The notes beneath the pieces were generated by a model. It saw nothing but the letters and a program-made list of their open reading frames with translations, was not told the DNA's origin and searched no databases. From positions 434,001 through 498,000 of the forward strand of contig NZ_JXTJ01000004.1 in assembly GCF_001509835.1 (NCBI RefSeq): DNA of 64,000 nt, written 5' to 3'. The translations under genes were made by a program, and so were the position numbers. Positions 27,051-35,530 of this stretch are shown here, in pieces (within the stretch, counting starts at the first letter, position 1; each line of letters starts with the position of its first letter). The stretch comes from Allobosea sp. WAO (GTDB taxonomy: Bacteria; Pseudomonadota; Alphaproteobacteria; Rhizobiales; Beijerinckiaceae).

Positions 27051-28219
27051 GCGATTCCAGAGCACCAACTCCCCCGCCCTTCGCCGGCATCCGCGTCGTC
27101 GACCTCACCGCCATCGTGATGGGGCCGCTGGCGACGCAGCTGCTCGCCGATCTCGGGGCCGACGTCATCAAGATCGAACCGCCTGAGGGCGACATCCTGC
27201 GCAAGGCCGGCGCGCCCCCAGGATCGGACCGCGGCCCGCTCTTCGTCCATCTCAACCGCAACAAGCGCAGCGTCGTGCTCGACCTCAAGAAGCCCGACGA
27301 CCACGCAGCGCTGCTGCGGCTCGTCAGCGGCGCCGACCTCCTGGTCCATTCGATGCGCCCGCAAGCCATGGAACGGCTCGGTCTGGGCTATGAGACGCTG
27401 GCCGCGCTCAACCCGCGGCTGATCTATGCCGGCCTGTTCGGCTTCGGCCAGCGTGGCCCCTATGCCGAGCAGGGCGCCTTCGACGACCTGATCCAGGCGA
27501 TCTCCGGGCTTGCCGAGCTGCTCGGCCGCACCAGCGACGGCCGACCGCGCTATGTGCCCGCCAATCTCGCCGACCGGACGGTCGGTCTCTACGCCTTCGG
27601 CCTGATGAGCGCGGCCTTGTTCCAGCGCGAGCGCACCGGCGTTGGCTGCGAACTCGGCATCCCGATGTTCGAGACGCTGGCCAGCCTGCTCTTCGGCGAT
27701 CATCTCTTCGGCGCGACCTTCACGCCAGCCTCCAGCCCGCTCGGCTATCCGCGCCTGATGGTCCGCGACCGCGGCCCGTTCCCGACCAGGGACGGCTACA
27801 TCTGCTGCATGATCTACACCGATGCGCAGTGGCGAAGCTTCCTCAAGGTGGTGGGACGCGATCCTGACCTGTCGCGCGACATCCGGCTCTCCGACATGAC
27901 AGCGCGCACGGTCCACAGCGATGCCCTGTTCGAGATGGTGAGCACGATCACCCGCGACCAGCCGACGGCCCATTGGGTCGCGACATTGCGAAAAGCAGGC
28001 CTCACCGCCGTCGCGATGCGCTCACTCGAAGAGCTCTGCGACGATCCCCACCTCGTCGCCACCGGCTTCTTCCAGGACGCGACCTGCCCCGACGGAGAGA
28101 AGCTGCGCCTGTTCGGCCCGGTCGGCGACTGGAGCAACTGGCGGCCGGAGCTGCGCCACGCGCCGCCGCATCTGGGCGAACACACACGGGACGTCCTCGA
28201 TCGGGGGGGATGGCGCTGA
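27047..28219 (+). CDS. family III CoA transferase (CaiB/BaiF)
   Basis: This cytoplasmic enzyme moves CoA between carboxylic acids. The 390 residues begin with the classic GIRVVDLTAIVMGPLATQ and continue with LGADVIKIEPPEGD and HLNRNKRSVVLDLK. The likely nucleophile is the Asp in NLADRTVGLYAF. GTG 27047 overlaps the previous stop by 4 nt, and the family motif begins within 20 residues, which supports this start. It probably activates a mono- or dicarboxylate made by the upstream oxidation steps. It is one of two such enzymes in the island. Confidence 0.9.
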   Translation: MSDSRAPTPPPFAGIRVVDLTAIVMGPLATQLLADLGADVIKIEPPEGDILRKAGAPPGSDRGPLFVHLNRNKRSVVLDLKKPDDHAALLRLVSGADLLVHSMRPQAMERLGLGYETLAALNPRLIYAGLFGFGQRGPYAEQGAFDDLIQAISGLAELLGRTSDGRPRYVPANLADRTVGLYAFGLMSAALFQRERTGVGCELGIPMFETLASLLFGDHLFGATFTPASSPLGYPRLMVRDRGPFPTRDGYICCMIYTDAQWRSFLKVVGRDPDLSRDIRLSDMTARTVHSDALFEMVSTITRDQPTAHWVATLRKAGLTAVAMRSLEELCDDPHLVATGFFQDATCPDGEKLRLFGPVGDWSNWRPELRHAPPHLGEHTRDVLDRGGWR

Positions 28220-28244
28220 CCGCGACGCTCGACGGCATTTGCTC

Positions 28245-28273
28245 TTACCATTAGATCTTTTTTCGTTTATAAT
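28245..28273 (+). promoter_or_regulatory. predicted promoter of the GntR regulator gene
   Basis: TTACCA (28245-28250), a 17-nt spacer, and a perfect TATAAT (28268-28273) lie 30 nt before the regulator start. The -35 overlaps TTACCATTAG, which contains one half (ACCATT) of the 17-bp palindrome found elsewhere in the island. Weak autoregulation is possible. Confidence 0.5.
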
Positions 28274-28302
28274 CCCGCCTTCTGCCAGCGGAACTGATCG
28301 AG

Positions 28303-29052
28303 ATGACGAAGCCGGACGACACTCCGGAGCCGATGCTGGGACGGATTTCCGTTCCGAAATCCTATGAGGTGCTGGCCGACAGGCTACGCCAGACGATCCT
28401 CGACGGCTCGCTGGCGGAAGGCGAAAGGCTGCCGACCGAGCGCGAGCTCGTCAGCCAGACAGGGCTGAGCCGGGGCTCGGTGCGCGAGGCGCTGCGCAAG
28501 CTCGAGGTCGAGGGCCTGGTCAAGACGAAGCTCGGCCGGCTCGGCGGCAACATCGTCAGCCGCCCCGGCAACGACTCGATGGCGCATGTCATCACCCAGT
28601 TCGTCCGTGGCCGCCGGCTCTCCCTGCGGACCTTGCAGGAGACGCGCGAGGCGCTCGAGCCGAGCCTGGCCCGCCTCGCAGCCGAGCATCGCAGCAAGGA
28701 CGACATCGTCCGGCTGCGCGAACTGAATGCGGAGATGGGACAGGCCCTCGACGATCGCAACCGCTTCGCGGCGATCAACATCGCCTGGCACAACGCCGTC
28801 GCGACCGCCAGCCGCAACGACCTGCTCGCCGCCTTCCTCTACGCGATCTCCTACGATGTCGTGGCCTCGACCGTGAGCGAGGAATACGACACGCCGGGCC
28901 TGCGTAAGGAGGTGGTGGGCGTGCATGAGCGCATCATCGTCGCGATCGAGGCTGGCGACGGCGACGCCGCTTTCCGGCGCATGGAACGCCACGTCAAGGC
29001 GACGCGCGCCAAGACGAGGGCTCGCGAGGACTCCGACCTGCCGCCCGACTAG
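28303..29052 (+). CDS. GntR-family regulator, FadR subfamily
   Basis: This 249-residue transcription factor has an N-terminal winged helix (SYEVLADRLRQTILDGSLAE, RLPTERELVSQTGLSRGSVR) and a C-terminal all-helical FCD ligand domain (~95-230). FCD domains usually bind a carboxylate or CoA-related effector, often with a metal held by Asp and His. It is embedded in the ring-cleavage island. Two copies of a TGGT-n-ACCA palindrome at the island's divergent promoters match the operator type of this subfamily, so it most likely represses the pathway until an intermediate appears. Confidence 0.9.
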   Translation: MTKPDDTPEPMLGRISVPKSYEVLADRLRQTILDGSLAEGERLPTERELVSQTGLSRGSVREALRKLEVEGLVKTKLGRLGGNIVSRPGNDSMAHVITQFVRGRRLSLRTLQETREALEPSLARLAAEHRSKDDIVRLRELNAEMGQALDDRNRFAAINIAWHNAVATASRNDLLAAFLYAISYDVVASTVSEEYDTPGLRKEVVGVHERIIVAIEAGDGDAAFRRMERHVKATRAKTRAREDSDLPPD

Positions 29053-29061
29053 CCTGGCGGT

Positions 29062-29931
29062 TCAGCCTTCCGCCGCTGCGACGATGGCACGGGCCAGCTT
29101 GAGATGCGGGATGTCGTACATCTTGCCGTCGATACCGACCGTGCCGATGCCGGGATCGGCATCGAAGGCAGCGACGATCCGCCTGGCCTGCGCCAGATCC
29201 TCCGCCGACGGCGAGAAGCAGCGATTGATGGTCTCGACCTGATCGGGATGGATCGCGATGCGGCCGGTGAAGCCGTCGCGCTGCGAAATCCGGCAGCTCT
29301 CCTCCAGTCCCGCCGGGTCGCGGAAATCAGCGTAGAGCGTGTCGATGCGCGCGACCTCCGCCGCCGCCGCCGCGAACAGGCACATGCTGCGGACGACACG
29401 GTAAGGCTGCGTCCAATCCCCGTCCGGCTGCTTGTTGGCGCTGGAGCCGACCACGGCGCCGAGATCCTCCGCGCCCCAGGTCAGGCCGGCAAGGCGCTCG
29501 TGCGCCGGCGCATAGCTGCCGAGATTGAACATCGCGACCGCAGTCTCCGTAGCCACGACAACGATCTTCACCGTGCCGCGTGCCATGCCGGAACGCGTCT
29601 CCAGCGCATCGAGATAATGGCCGATGCGCACGATGTCGGCCGCGCCATTGGCCTTCGGCACCATGATGCCGTCGAGCCCCGGCCTCACCACCGCCGAGAG
29701 ATCCGCGAGTGTCAGCCCGGTATCAAGCGCATTGATCCGGACCCAGAAGCTCCAATTCCGGTGATTGTCCTTCGCGAGCAGCTCCTGGACCAGCTGGCGG
29801 GCCTCCGGCTTGCGGGCCGGTGCTACGGAATCCTCGAGATCGAGGATCAGCCCGTCGGCGCCGCTGGCCTGGGCCTTGGCGAATTTCCGCTCGCTGTCGG
29901 CCGGAACGAAGAGCAGTGAACGCAGCCTCAT
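29062..29931 (-). CDS. CitE-like (HpcH/HpaI) acyl-CoA lyase
   Basis: This 289-residue TIM-barrel lyase belongs to the malyl-CoA/citramalyl-CoA/citrate lyase beta family. The opening LRSLLFVPADSERKFAKA and the metal and CoA region ADGLILDLEDSVAPARK are diagnostic. A downstream motif, GFTGRIAIHPDQVETIN, is also typical. It is the only gene of its minus unit, divergent from the monooxygenase gene across the shared palindrome and convergent with the GntR gene. With the CoA transferase and MaoC hydratase 3-5 kb away it mirrors the itaconate route (transferase, hydratase, citramalyl-CoA lyase). It probably splits a 3-hydroxyacyl-CoA; the exact substrate is unknown. Confidence 0.87.
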   Translation of the reverse strand: MRLRSLLFVPADSERKFAKAQASGADGLILDLEDSVAPARKPEARQLVQELLAKDNHRNWSFWVRINALDTGLTLADLSAVVRPGLDGIMVPKANGAADIVRIGHYLDALETRSGMARGTVKIVVVATETAVAMFNLGSYAPAHERLAGLTWGAEDLGAVVGSSANKQPDGDWTQPYRVVRSMCLFAAAAAEVARIDTLYADFRDPAGLEESCRISQRDGFTGRIAIHPDQVETINRCFSPSAEDLAQARRIVAAFDADPGIGTVGIDGKMYDIPHLKLARAIVAAAEG

Positions 29932-29980
29932 CGGATCCTCTCCCTCCTGTCAGGCCGACAGCGTTAGCGCGCTCGGTCGA

Positions 29981-30005
29981 TAATCGTCAAATGGTTTGAC
30001 CATTT
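29981..30005. promoter_or_regulatory. FadR-type operator between CitE-like and monooxygenase genes
   Basis: This second copy of the 25-bp block contains the palindrome AAATGGTTTGACCATTT at 29989-30005. It again covers TTGACC (29996-30001) on the plus strand, pointing to the Baeyer-Villiger monooxygenase gene, and TTGACG on the minus strand, pointing to the CitE-like gene. Identity to 23112-23136 is complete, while the flanks differ. Confidence 0.75.
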
Positions 30006-30074
30006 TATATTTTGCTCTAGCCTAGTTGCAACGGACGGCTGAACGCGCCGCCACCAGGCAGGAGGTGACGATCC

Positions 30075-31745
30075 ATGGCGAAGGACGCAGGCGGCGTACA
30101 TGCCGGTCAAAGCCGCTTCGATGTCGTGATCGTCGGCGCCGGTTTTTCCGGCCTCTACATGCTGCACCGGCTGCGAAGGCTCGGCTTCTCGGTCCACGTC
30201 TTCGAGGCGGGCTCGGATGTCGGCGGCACCTGGTACTGGAACCGCTATCCCGGCGCGCGCTGCGACGTGGAGAGCATGCAGTACTCGTACTCCTTCGACG
30301 AGGCGCTGCAGCAGGAATGGCGCTGGAGCGAGCGCTTCGCCGGCCAGCCGGAGATCCTGCGCTACATCAACCACGTCGCCGACCGCTTCGACCTGCGCCG
30401 CGATATCAGCCTCGATACCCGCGTCGCATCCGCGACCTATGACGAGGACGCCGCCGAATGGACGCTGACGACGCGGGCGGGCGCGCGGATCGCAGCACGT
30501 TTCTGCATCATGGCGACCGGCTGCCTCTCCGCCGCTCGCACGCCCGATTTTCCCGGCATGGCCGCCTATCGCGGCCGTATCTTCCACACCGGCCACTGGC
30601 CGCATGAGGGCGTCGATTTCAGCGGCCTGACCGTCGGCGTCGTCGGCACCGGCTCGTCGGCGATCCAGGCGATCCCGCTAATCGCGGCGCAGGCCAAGCA
30701 GCTCACCGTCTTCCAGCGCACGCCGAACTTCAGCGTGCCGGCGCGCAACTGGGCGATGACGGAAGCCTACGAGCAGTCCTGGAAGAGCGACTATGCCGGG
30801 CTGCGCCGCCGCGCCCGCGAGGAGACCCGTTCCGGCACGATCTACGAATTCAGCGACAAGGGCGCGCTCGCCGTCGATGCCGAGGCGCGAGAGCGCGAAT
30901 ATGAGCGGCGCTGGCAGAAGGGCGGCGCCAATTTCATGCACGCCTTCAACGACATACTGGTCGACAAGGCCGCCAACGACACCGCCGCCGATTTCGTCCG
31001 CAACAAAATCCGCCAGAGCGTCACCGATCCGCGGACGGCTGAGGCGCTGCTACCTCACGACCATCCCCTCGGGGCCAAGCGCATCTGCGTCGACACCGAC
31101 TATTACGAGACCTTCAACCGGGGCAATGTCGCCTTGGTCGATGTCCGCGAGGCGCCTATCGAAGGACTGACCGCGGCGGGCCTGCGCGTCGGCGGGCGCG
31201 ACTACGCCTTCGACGCCATCGTGTTCGCCACCGGTTTCGACGCGATGACCGGCGCGCTCGACGCGATCGACATCCGCGGCTGCGACGGCTCCTCGCTCAA
31301 GCAGGCCTGGTCGGCCGGCCCGCGCAGCTATCTCGGCCTGATGAGCGCCGGCTTCCCCAACCTGTTCACCATCACCGGCCCGGGCAGCCCCTCGGTGCTG
31401 AGCAACGTCATCGTCTCGATAGAGCAGCATGTCGACTGGATCGCCGACTGCCTCGCGCATCTGCGGCGCAACGGCCTGAACCGGATCGAGGCCGACCGGC
31501 AGGCGCAGGAGGACTGGGTCACCCATGTCAACGAGGTCGCCCACCGCACGCTCTATCCGCAGGCGAACTCCTGGTACATGGGGGCGAACATCCCCGGAAA
31601 GACCCGCGTCTTCATGCCCTATATCGGCGGCGTCAACGTCTACCGGCAGATCTGCAGCGACGTCGCGGCCGAAGGCTATCGCGGCTTCCGCCTCGCCGCC
31701 GCGCCGGCACAGCAAACCAAAAAAGAACAGCACGCAGCGCTCTAG
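30075..31745 (+). CDS. Baeyer-Villiger monooxygenase (type I, FAD/NADPH)
   Basis: This cytoplasmic flavoenzyme inserts oxygen next to a ketone, giving an ester or lactone. The 556 residues show the FAD fold VIVGAGFSGLYML (~18-30), the FAD-binding GGTWYWNRYPGARCD, the family fingerprint FxGxxxHTxxW as YRGRIFHTGHWP (165-176, Tyr in place of the first Phe), and the NADPH fold VGVVGTGSSAIQ (~187-198). The length is typical of cyclohexanone-type enzymes. The ribosome site AGGAGGTGA (30060-30068) is a full anti-16S match 6 nt before the ATG, suggesting strong expression. It is the first gene of a five-gene plus operon. The ring size of its substrate cannot be read from sequence. Confidence 0.92.
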   Translation: MAKDAGGVHAGQSRFDVVIVGAGFSGLYMLHRLRRLGFSVHVFEAGSDVGGTWYWNRYPGARCDVESMQYSYSFDEALQQEWRWSERFAGQPEILRYINHVADRFDLRRDISLDTRVASATYDEDAAEWTLTTRAGARIAARFCIMATGCLSAARTPDFPGMAAYRGRIFHTGHWPHEGVDFSGLTVGVVGTGSSAIQAIPLIAAQAKQLTVFQRTPNFSVPARNWAMTEAYEQSWKSDYAGLRRRAREETRSGTIYEFSDKGALAVDAEAREREYERRWQKGGANFMHAFNDILVDKAANDTAADFVRNKIRQSVTDPRTAEALLPHDHPLGAKRICVDTDYYETFNRGNVALVDVREAPIEGLTAAGLRVGGRDYAFDAIVFATGFDAMTGALDAIDIRGCDGSSLKQAWSAGPRSYLGLMSAGFPNLFTITGPGSPSVLSNVIVSIEQHVDWIADCLAHLRRNGLNRIEADRQAQEDWVTHVNEVAHRTLYPQANSWYMGANIPGKTRVFMPYIGGVNVYRQICSDVAAEGYRGFRLAAAPAQQTKKEQHAAL

Positions 31746-31781
31746 CGCATGCGCGGGAACGATCATCCAGGGAGGTCGGGA

Positions 31782-32756
31782 ATGAAGGGTATCATGGCAA
31801 GAGCGCTGCTAGTCGCGGCCGCGCTGGCGGCTGGGCTCGGTGCAACGCAGGCGCTGGGCGAGACCTTTCCGCAGCGCCCGGTCACCCTGATCGTGCCCTT
31901 CCCGGCGGGAAGCGCCACCGACGCCGTGGCGCGCAAAGTCGGCGAAGGTCTGCAGCGGCATCTAGGCCAGGGCTTCATCGTCGAGAACAAGGCCGGTGCC
32001 GACGGCATCATCGCCGCACGCCAGGTCGCCGGTGCAGCACCTGACGGCTACACCCTGCTGATCACCACCAACACCACCCACGCGGCCAATCCGAGCATCT
32101 ACCGGCAGTTGCCCTACGATCCGAAGAAGGACTTCGCGCCGATCGGCGGGATCATCCGCATCCCCTACATGCTTGCGGTCCGCGCCGACTTTCCGGCCAG
32201 TGACTTCGCCGGTTTCCTGAAGGCGGCGAAGGCGGCCAATCCTCCGCTCTCCTATGGCAGCGGCAACACCGGCGGCCGGGCCTCGGGCGAACTGCTGAAG
32301 TCGCTGCTCGGCTTCGACATGGTCAACGTGCCCTATCGCGGTACGCCCCAGGCGATGACCGACCTGATCGGCGGCCGCATCGACGTCTTCTTTCCGGACC
32401 CCGCCAGCGCGCTCGGCATGGTGCAGGAGAAGAGATTCAAGGTGCTGGCGGTGACCGGGCCGAAGCGCATCGCGAGCCTGCCCGAGCTGCCGACGCTGAT
32501 GGAACTCGGCGTCCGCGACTTCAACATCGTCGCCTGGGTCGCCGCCTTCGCGCCGGCCGGCACGCCGCAACCGGTGGTGCAGAAGCTCAATACCGCGCTC
32601 AACACGCTGCTGCGCGAGCCGGAGATGATCGCCTTCGTCAACCAGATCGGCTCGGAGATCCTCTCGACCAGCCCGGCTGAGCTCGGGACCTTCGTCGAGG
32701 AGGACGCCAGACGCTGGGTCGACCTCGTCGAGATCGCGAAGATCGAGCGCAAATAA
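31782..32756 (+). CDS. tripartite tricarboxylate transporter substrate-binding protein (Bug/TctC family, orphan)
   Basis: This 324-residue periplasmic binding protein has a cleavable signal peptide (ALLVAAALAAGLGATQALG) and the family sequence FPQRPVTLIVPFPAGSATDA at the start of the mature domain. These proteins bind carboxylates and similar anions. ATG 31782 is backed by GGAGG at 31771-31775; a start at 31749 is not. No TctA or TctB membrane subunits are present in the window, so it must share an external transporter or act as a sensor. It is co-transcribed with the monooxygenase, so it may bind the pathway's substrate or acid product. Confidence 0.88.
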   Translation: MKGIMARALLVAAALAAGLGATQALGETFPQRPVTLIVPFPAGSATDAVARKVGEGLQRHLGQGFIVENKAGADGIIAARQVAGAAPDGYTLLITTNTTHAANPSIYRQLPYDPKKDFAPIGGIIRIPYMLAVRADFPASDFAGFLKAAKAANPPLSYGSGNTGGRASGELLKSLLGFDMVNVPYRGTPQAMTDLIGGRIDVFFPDPASALGMVQEKRFKVLAVTGPKRIASLPELPTLMELGVRDFNIVAWVAAFAPAGTPQPVVQKLNTALNTLLREPEMIAFVNQIGSEILSTSPAELGTFVEEDARRWVDLVEIAKIERK

Positions 32757-32788
32757 GCGCCGGCGCTCACTCGGACAGCAAGTGAAGG

Positions 32789-32803
32789 CGCCCTGTCAGG
32801 GCG
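32789..32803 (+). terminator. small hairpin between binding-protein and CoA-transferase genes
   Basis: CGCCCT and AGGGCG form a 6-bp stem with a GTC loop about 30 nt after the binding-protein stop. It is too small for a confident terminator and may instead stabilise the upstream message. Confidence 0.3.
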
Positions 32804-32816
32804 TGGGAGACAGATT

Positions 32817-34007
32817 GTGGTCAAGCCACTCCAAGGTGTGAAAGTTCTCGACCTCAGCAAGGTCCTCGCCGGCCCGCTCTGCGCCCAGTATCTCGGCGAG
32901 ATGGGCGCCGACATCATCAAGGTCGAGCCTGTCGGCACCGGCGACGAGACGCGCGGCTGGCCGCCCTTCCGTGCCCCGGGGCTCGGCGCCGTCTTCCTGA
33001 GCGCCAATCGCAACAAGCGCAGCATCGCGGTCGACCTCAAGACCGACCAAGGCCGGGCGATCGTACATCGCCTGGCCGAGACGGCGGATGTCGCGATCGA
33101 GAGTTTCAGCACCGGCGTCGCCGAACGGCTCGGCATCGACGCGCCGACCCTGCAGGCCCTCAATCCGCGCCTGATCCATTGCAGCATCTCCGGCTTCGGC
33201 CGGACCGGCCCGATGCGCGATGCGCCCGGCTACGACGTGATCCTGCAGGCCTTCTGCGGAGTGATGGCGCTGACGGGCGACGCGGCCGGCGGCCATATCC
33301 GCTCCCCGATCTCGCCGATCGACCAGATGACCGGCACGCATGCGCTGAGCGGCATCCTCGCTTTGCTCTACCAGCGCGAGCTCACCGGACAGGGCGGCAC
33401 CGTCAACGTCTCGCTCTACGACACGGCGATGGGCCTGCTCGGCTACAACCTCCAGACCTTCTGGGAAAAGGGCGTGCAGCCGGCGAAATGCGGCTCGAGC
33501 CACGAATCGCTCTGCCCCTACCAGGCCTTCGAGGCCGCGGACGGGCCGATCATGCTCGGCGTCGCCAACGACAATCTCTGGCGCAAATTCTGCGCCGCCG
33601 CCGGCCTGCATGAAATCGTCGACCATCCGGACTTCCGCAGCAATGCTGACCGGGTCAGGAACCGGGCGAGGACGCTGGCCCATGTCCAGGCGGCGCTCGC
33701 CCACGGCACGGTCGGCCATTGGCACGAGACCTTCTCGCAAGCTGGTATCCCCTGCTCGCCGATCAACTCGCTGGAGCAGCTGCTCGCCCATCCGCACACG
33801 GCCGCCAGCGGCATCGTGATGGAGTACGAGCATCCCAAGGGCGGCGCGCTGAAGGCGATCGGCCAACCCGTGCGCTTCGACGGCAAGCCGCCTGAGCCCG
33901 GCCTGCCCCCGCCCGATCTCGGCCAGCATACCGATGCCGTCCTCGCAGAAATCGGGTTTTCCGGATCCGAGATTACGGCGCTGCGCGCAAGCCGCGCGAT
34001 AGGCTGA
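32817..34007 (+). CDS. family III CoA transferase (CaiB/BaiF), second copy
   Basis: This 396-residue enzyme starts with LQGVKVLDLSKVLAGPLCAQ and continues with MGADIIKVEPVGTGDETR and NRNKRSIAVDLKTDQGR. The likely nucleophilic Asp is in SPISPIDQMTGTHAL. The start is GTG 32817 with GGGAGA 6 nt upstream. It is clearly a different paralogue from the one at 27047 and may use another acid. Its neighbours, an enoyl-CoA hydratase and a MaoC hydratase, suggest that its CoA ester is next hydrated. In organisation it resembles succinyl-CoA:itaconate CoA transferase loci. Confidence 0.9.
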   Translation: MVKPLQGVKVLDLSKVLAGPLCAQYLGEMGADIIKVEPVGTGDETRGWPPFRAPGLGAVFLSANRNKRSIAVDLKTDQGRAIVHRLAETADVAIESFSTGVAERLGIDAPTLQALNPRLIHCSISGFGRTGPMRDAPGYDVILQAFCGVMALTGDAAGGHIRSPISPIDQMTGTHALSGILALLYQRELTGQGGTVNVSLYDTAMGLLGYNLQTFWEKGVQPAKCGSSHESLCPYQAFEAADGPIMLGVANDNLWRKFCAAAGLHEIVDHPDFRSNADRVRNRARTLAHVQAALAHGTVGHWHETFSQAGIPCSPINSLEQLLAHPHTAASGIVMEYEHPKGGALKAIGQPVRFDGKPPEPGLPPPDLGQHTDAVLAEIGFSGSEITALRASRAIG

Positions 34008-34021
34008 ACGGGAGAACCTCG

Positions 34022-34795
34022 ATGTCGATCGATCTCGCCATCGACGGAGCGGTCGCGATCGTTACGATCAATCGCCCGGAGCGGCGCAACGCCATGGACG
34101 CTGAGCACTATGCCGGCCTGTCCCGGGCCTGGATCGAGGTCCGCGACAATCCGGCGATCCGCACCGCGATCGTCACCGGGGCCGGCGACAAGGCCTTCAG
34201 CGCCGGCGCCGACCTGAAGAGCTTCACCGCCGATGCGCCGCCGCTCGCCGACACCCTGCTGACCCAGCAGGGGCAGTTGCTCAACCGTGGCCTGGAAGTC
34301 TGGAAGCCGGTCATCGCGGCCGTCAACGGCGCCTGCCTCGGCGGCGGCACCACGCTCCTGCTCGCGACCGATATCCGCATCGCCGTGCGGCACGCGACCT
34401 TCTCGGTCTCCGAGGTCAAGCGCGGGCTCTTTCCCGGCAATGGCGGCACACAGCGCCTGATCCAGCAGCTGCCGCATGCGATCGCCATGGAACTTCTCCT
34501 GACCGGCGACGGCATCGACGCTGCGACCGCCGAGCGCTGGGGGCTCGTCAACCGTGTCGTCGAGCCGGACGAGCTGATGCCGACCGCACTCGCCTATGCC
34601 CGGCGCATCGCCGAGAACGCGCCGCTCGCCGTGCAGGCCGCCAAGGAGCTCGCCCTGCGCAGCCGCGATGTCGATCTCGCCACCGGGCTGAGGCTCGAGC
34701 AGCTGATGCTGCGCCTGCTCCAGACCAGCGCGGATGCGCGCGAGGGCTCGGATGCCTTCGGCGAAAAGCGCCCGCCCCGCTTCACCGGCGCCTGA
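34022..34795 (+). CDS. enoyl-CoA hydratase/isomerase (crotonase family)
   Basis: This 257-residue crotonase-fold protein begins with [15 protein letters not shown]. It contains the first oxyanion-hole segment [13 protein letters not shown], the second segment [19 protein letters not shown], and the region [16 protein letters not shown] where the catalytic acids usually sit. It likely hydrates a 2-enoyl-CoA during beta-oxidation of the ring-derived acid. It lies 14 nt after the CoA-transferase gene and 31 nt before the MaoC gene, so the three are one transcription unit. Confidence 0.9.
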   Translation: MSIDLAIDGAVAIVTINRPERRNAMDAEHYAGLSRAWIEVRDNPAIRTAIVTGAGDKAFSAGADLKSFTADAPPLADTLLTQQGQLLNRGLEVWKPVIAAVNGACLGGGTTLLLATDIRIAVRHATFSVSEVKRGLFPGNGGTQRLIQQLPHAIAMELLLTGDGIDAATAERWGLVNRVVEPDELMPTALAYARRIAENAPLAVQAAKELALRSRDVDLATGLRLEQLMLRLLQTSADAREGSDAFGEKRPPRFTGA

Positions 34796-34826
34796 CCGGC
34801 GCTGCCATCACCCGAGGACACAGATC

Positions 34827-35303
34827 ATGGCAGGCCTCTACTTCGACGAGCTCACTGTCGGGCAGCTCTTCCGGCACGAAATCCGCCGCACCATCACCGA
34901 GGCCGACAATGTCTGGTTCAGCGCGCTGACCCACAATCCGGCCTATCTCCACCTCGACGAGGAGTATTGCCGCACGCAGACCGAGTTCGGGCAGCGCATC
35001 GTCAACAGCGCCTTCACGCTCGGCCTGATGGTTGGCATCTCGGTCGGCGACACCACGCTCGGCACCGCCGTCGCCAATCTCGGCTGGGACGAGGTCCGGT
35101 TTCCGAAGCCGCTTTTCCATGGCGACACGATCAGGGTCGAGACCGAAGTGATCGAGCTCCGCGAGAGCCGCTCGCGCCCGGATGCCGGCATCGTCACCTT
35201 CCTGCACCGCGCCTACAACCAGCGCGAGGAACTGGTCGCGCAGTGCCGGCGCAGCGGCCTTCAGCGCAAGCGGCAGGAGAGGCAGGCTCCGCCCACACTC
35301 TGA
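34827..35303 (+). CDS. MaoC-family hydratase/dehydratase
   Basis: This 158-residue hot-dog-fold protein acts on enoyl- or hydroxyacyl-CoA. The hydratase motif region is [19 protein letters not shown]. This form (LTxNPxxLHxD) recalls mesaconyl/beta-methylmalyl-CoA and itaconyl-CoA hydratases more than the SGDxNPxH form of PhaJ-like enzymes. Further family sequence is [17 protein letters not shown] and [17 protein letters not shown] 34827 has GAGGA 8 nt upstream; an in-frame ATG at 34734 lies inside the previous gene and is rejected. It is the last gene of the monooxygenase operon. Confidence 0.87.
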   Translation: MAGLYFDELTVGQLFRHEIRRTITEADNVWFSALTHNPAYLHLDEEYCRTQTEFGQRIVNSAFTLGLMVGISVGDTTLGTAVANLGWDEVRFPKPLFHGDTIRVETEVIELRESRSRPDAGIVTFLHRAYNQREELVAQCRRSGLQRKRQERQAPPTL

Positions 35304-35398
35304 TGGACCAGAATTGATCCCGATCAGCGGAGCTTCCCAGCCGCCACGGTAATCGGTCACCGCCTTCCACCCGCGCACAAGCTGACCGCAAGCACGGT

Positions 35399-35433
35399 GG
35401 CTGGAGCGCGCCCTTTTGAGGCACACTCCAGCC
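35399..35433. terminator. strong hairpin between convergent operons
   Basis: GGCTGGAGCGCGCC (35399-35412) pairs with GGCACACTCCAGCC (35420-35433), giving 12 pairs and two mismatches around a 7-nt loop. It lies in the 227-bp gap between the MaoC gene (plus) and livF (minus). It could end transcription from both sides, although neither side has a clear T-tract. Confidence 0.5.
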
Positions 35434-35530
35434 AAGCACTCGCCGATGGTCAGCCCCGCACCGACAGCGCTCGCCATATGACCATCTCGCATCGTCATTC
35501 TCGGTTCGCGCACGGCGGATCGGGAGCGGC

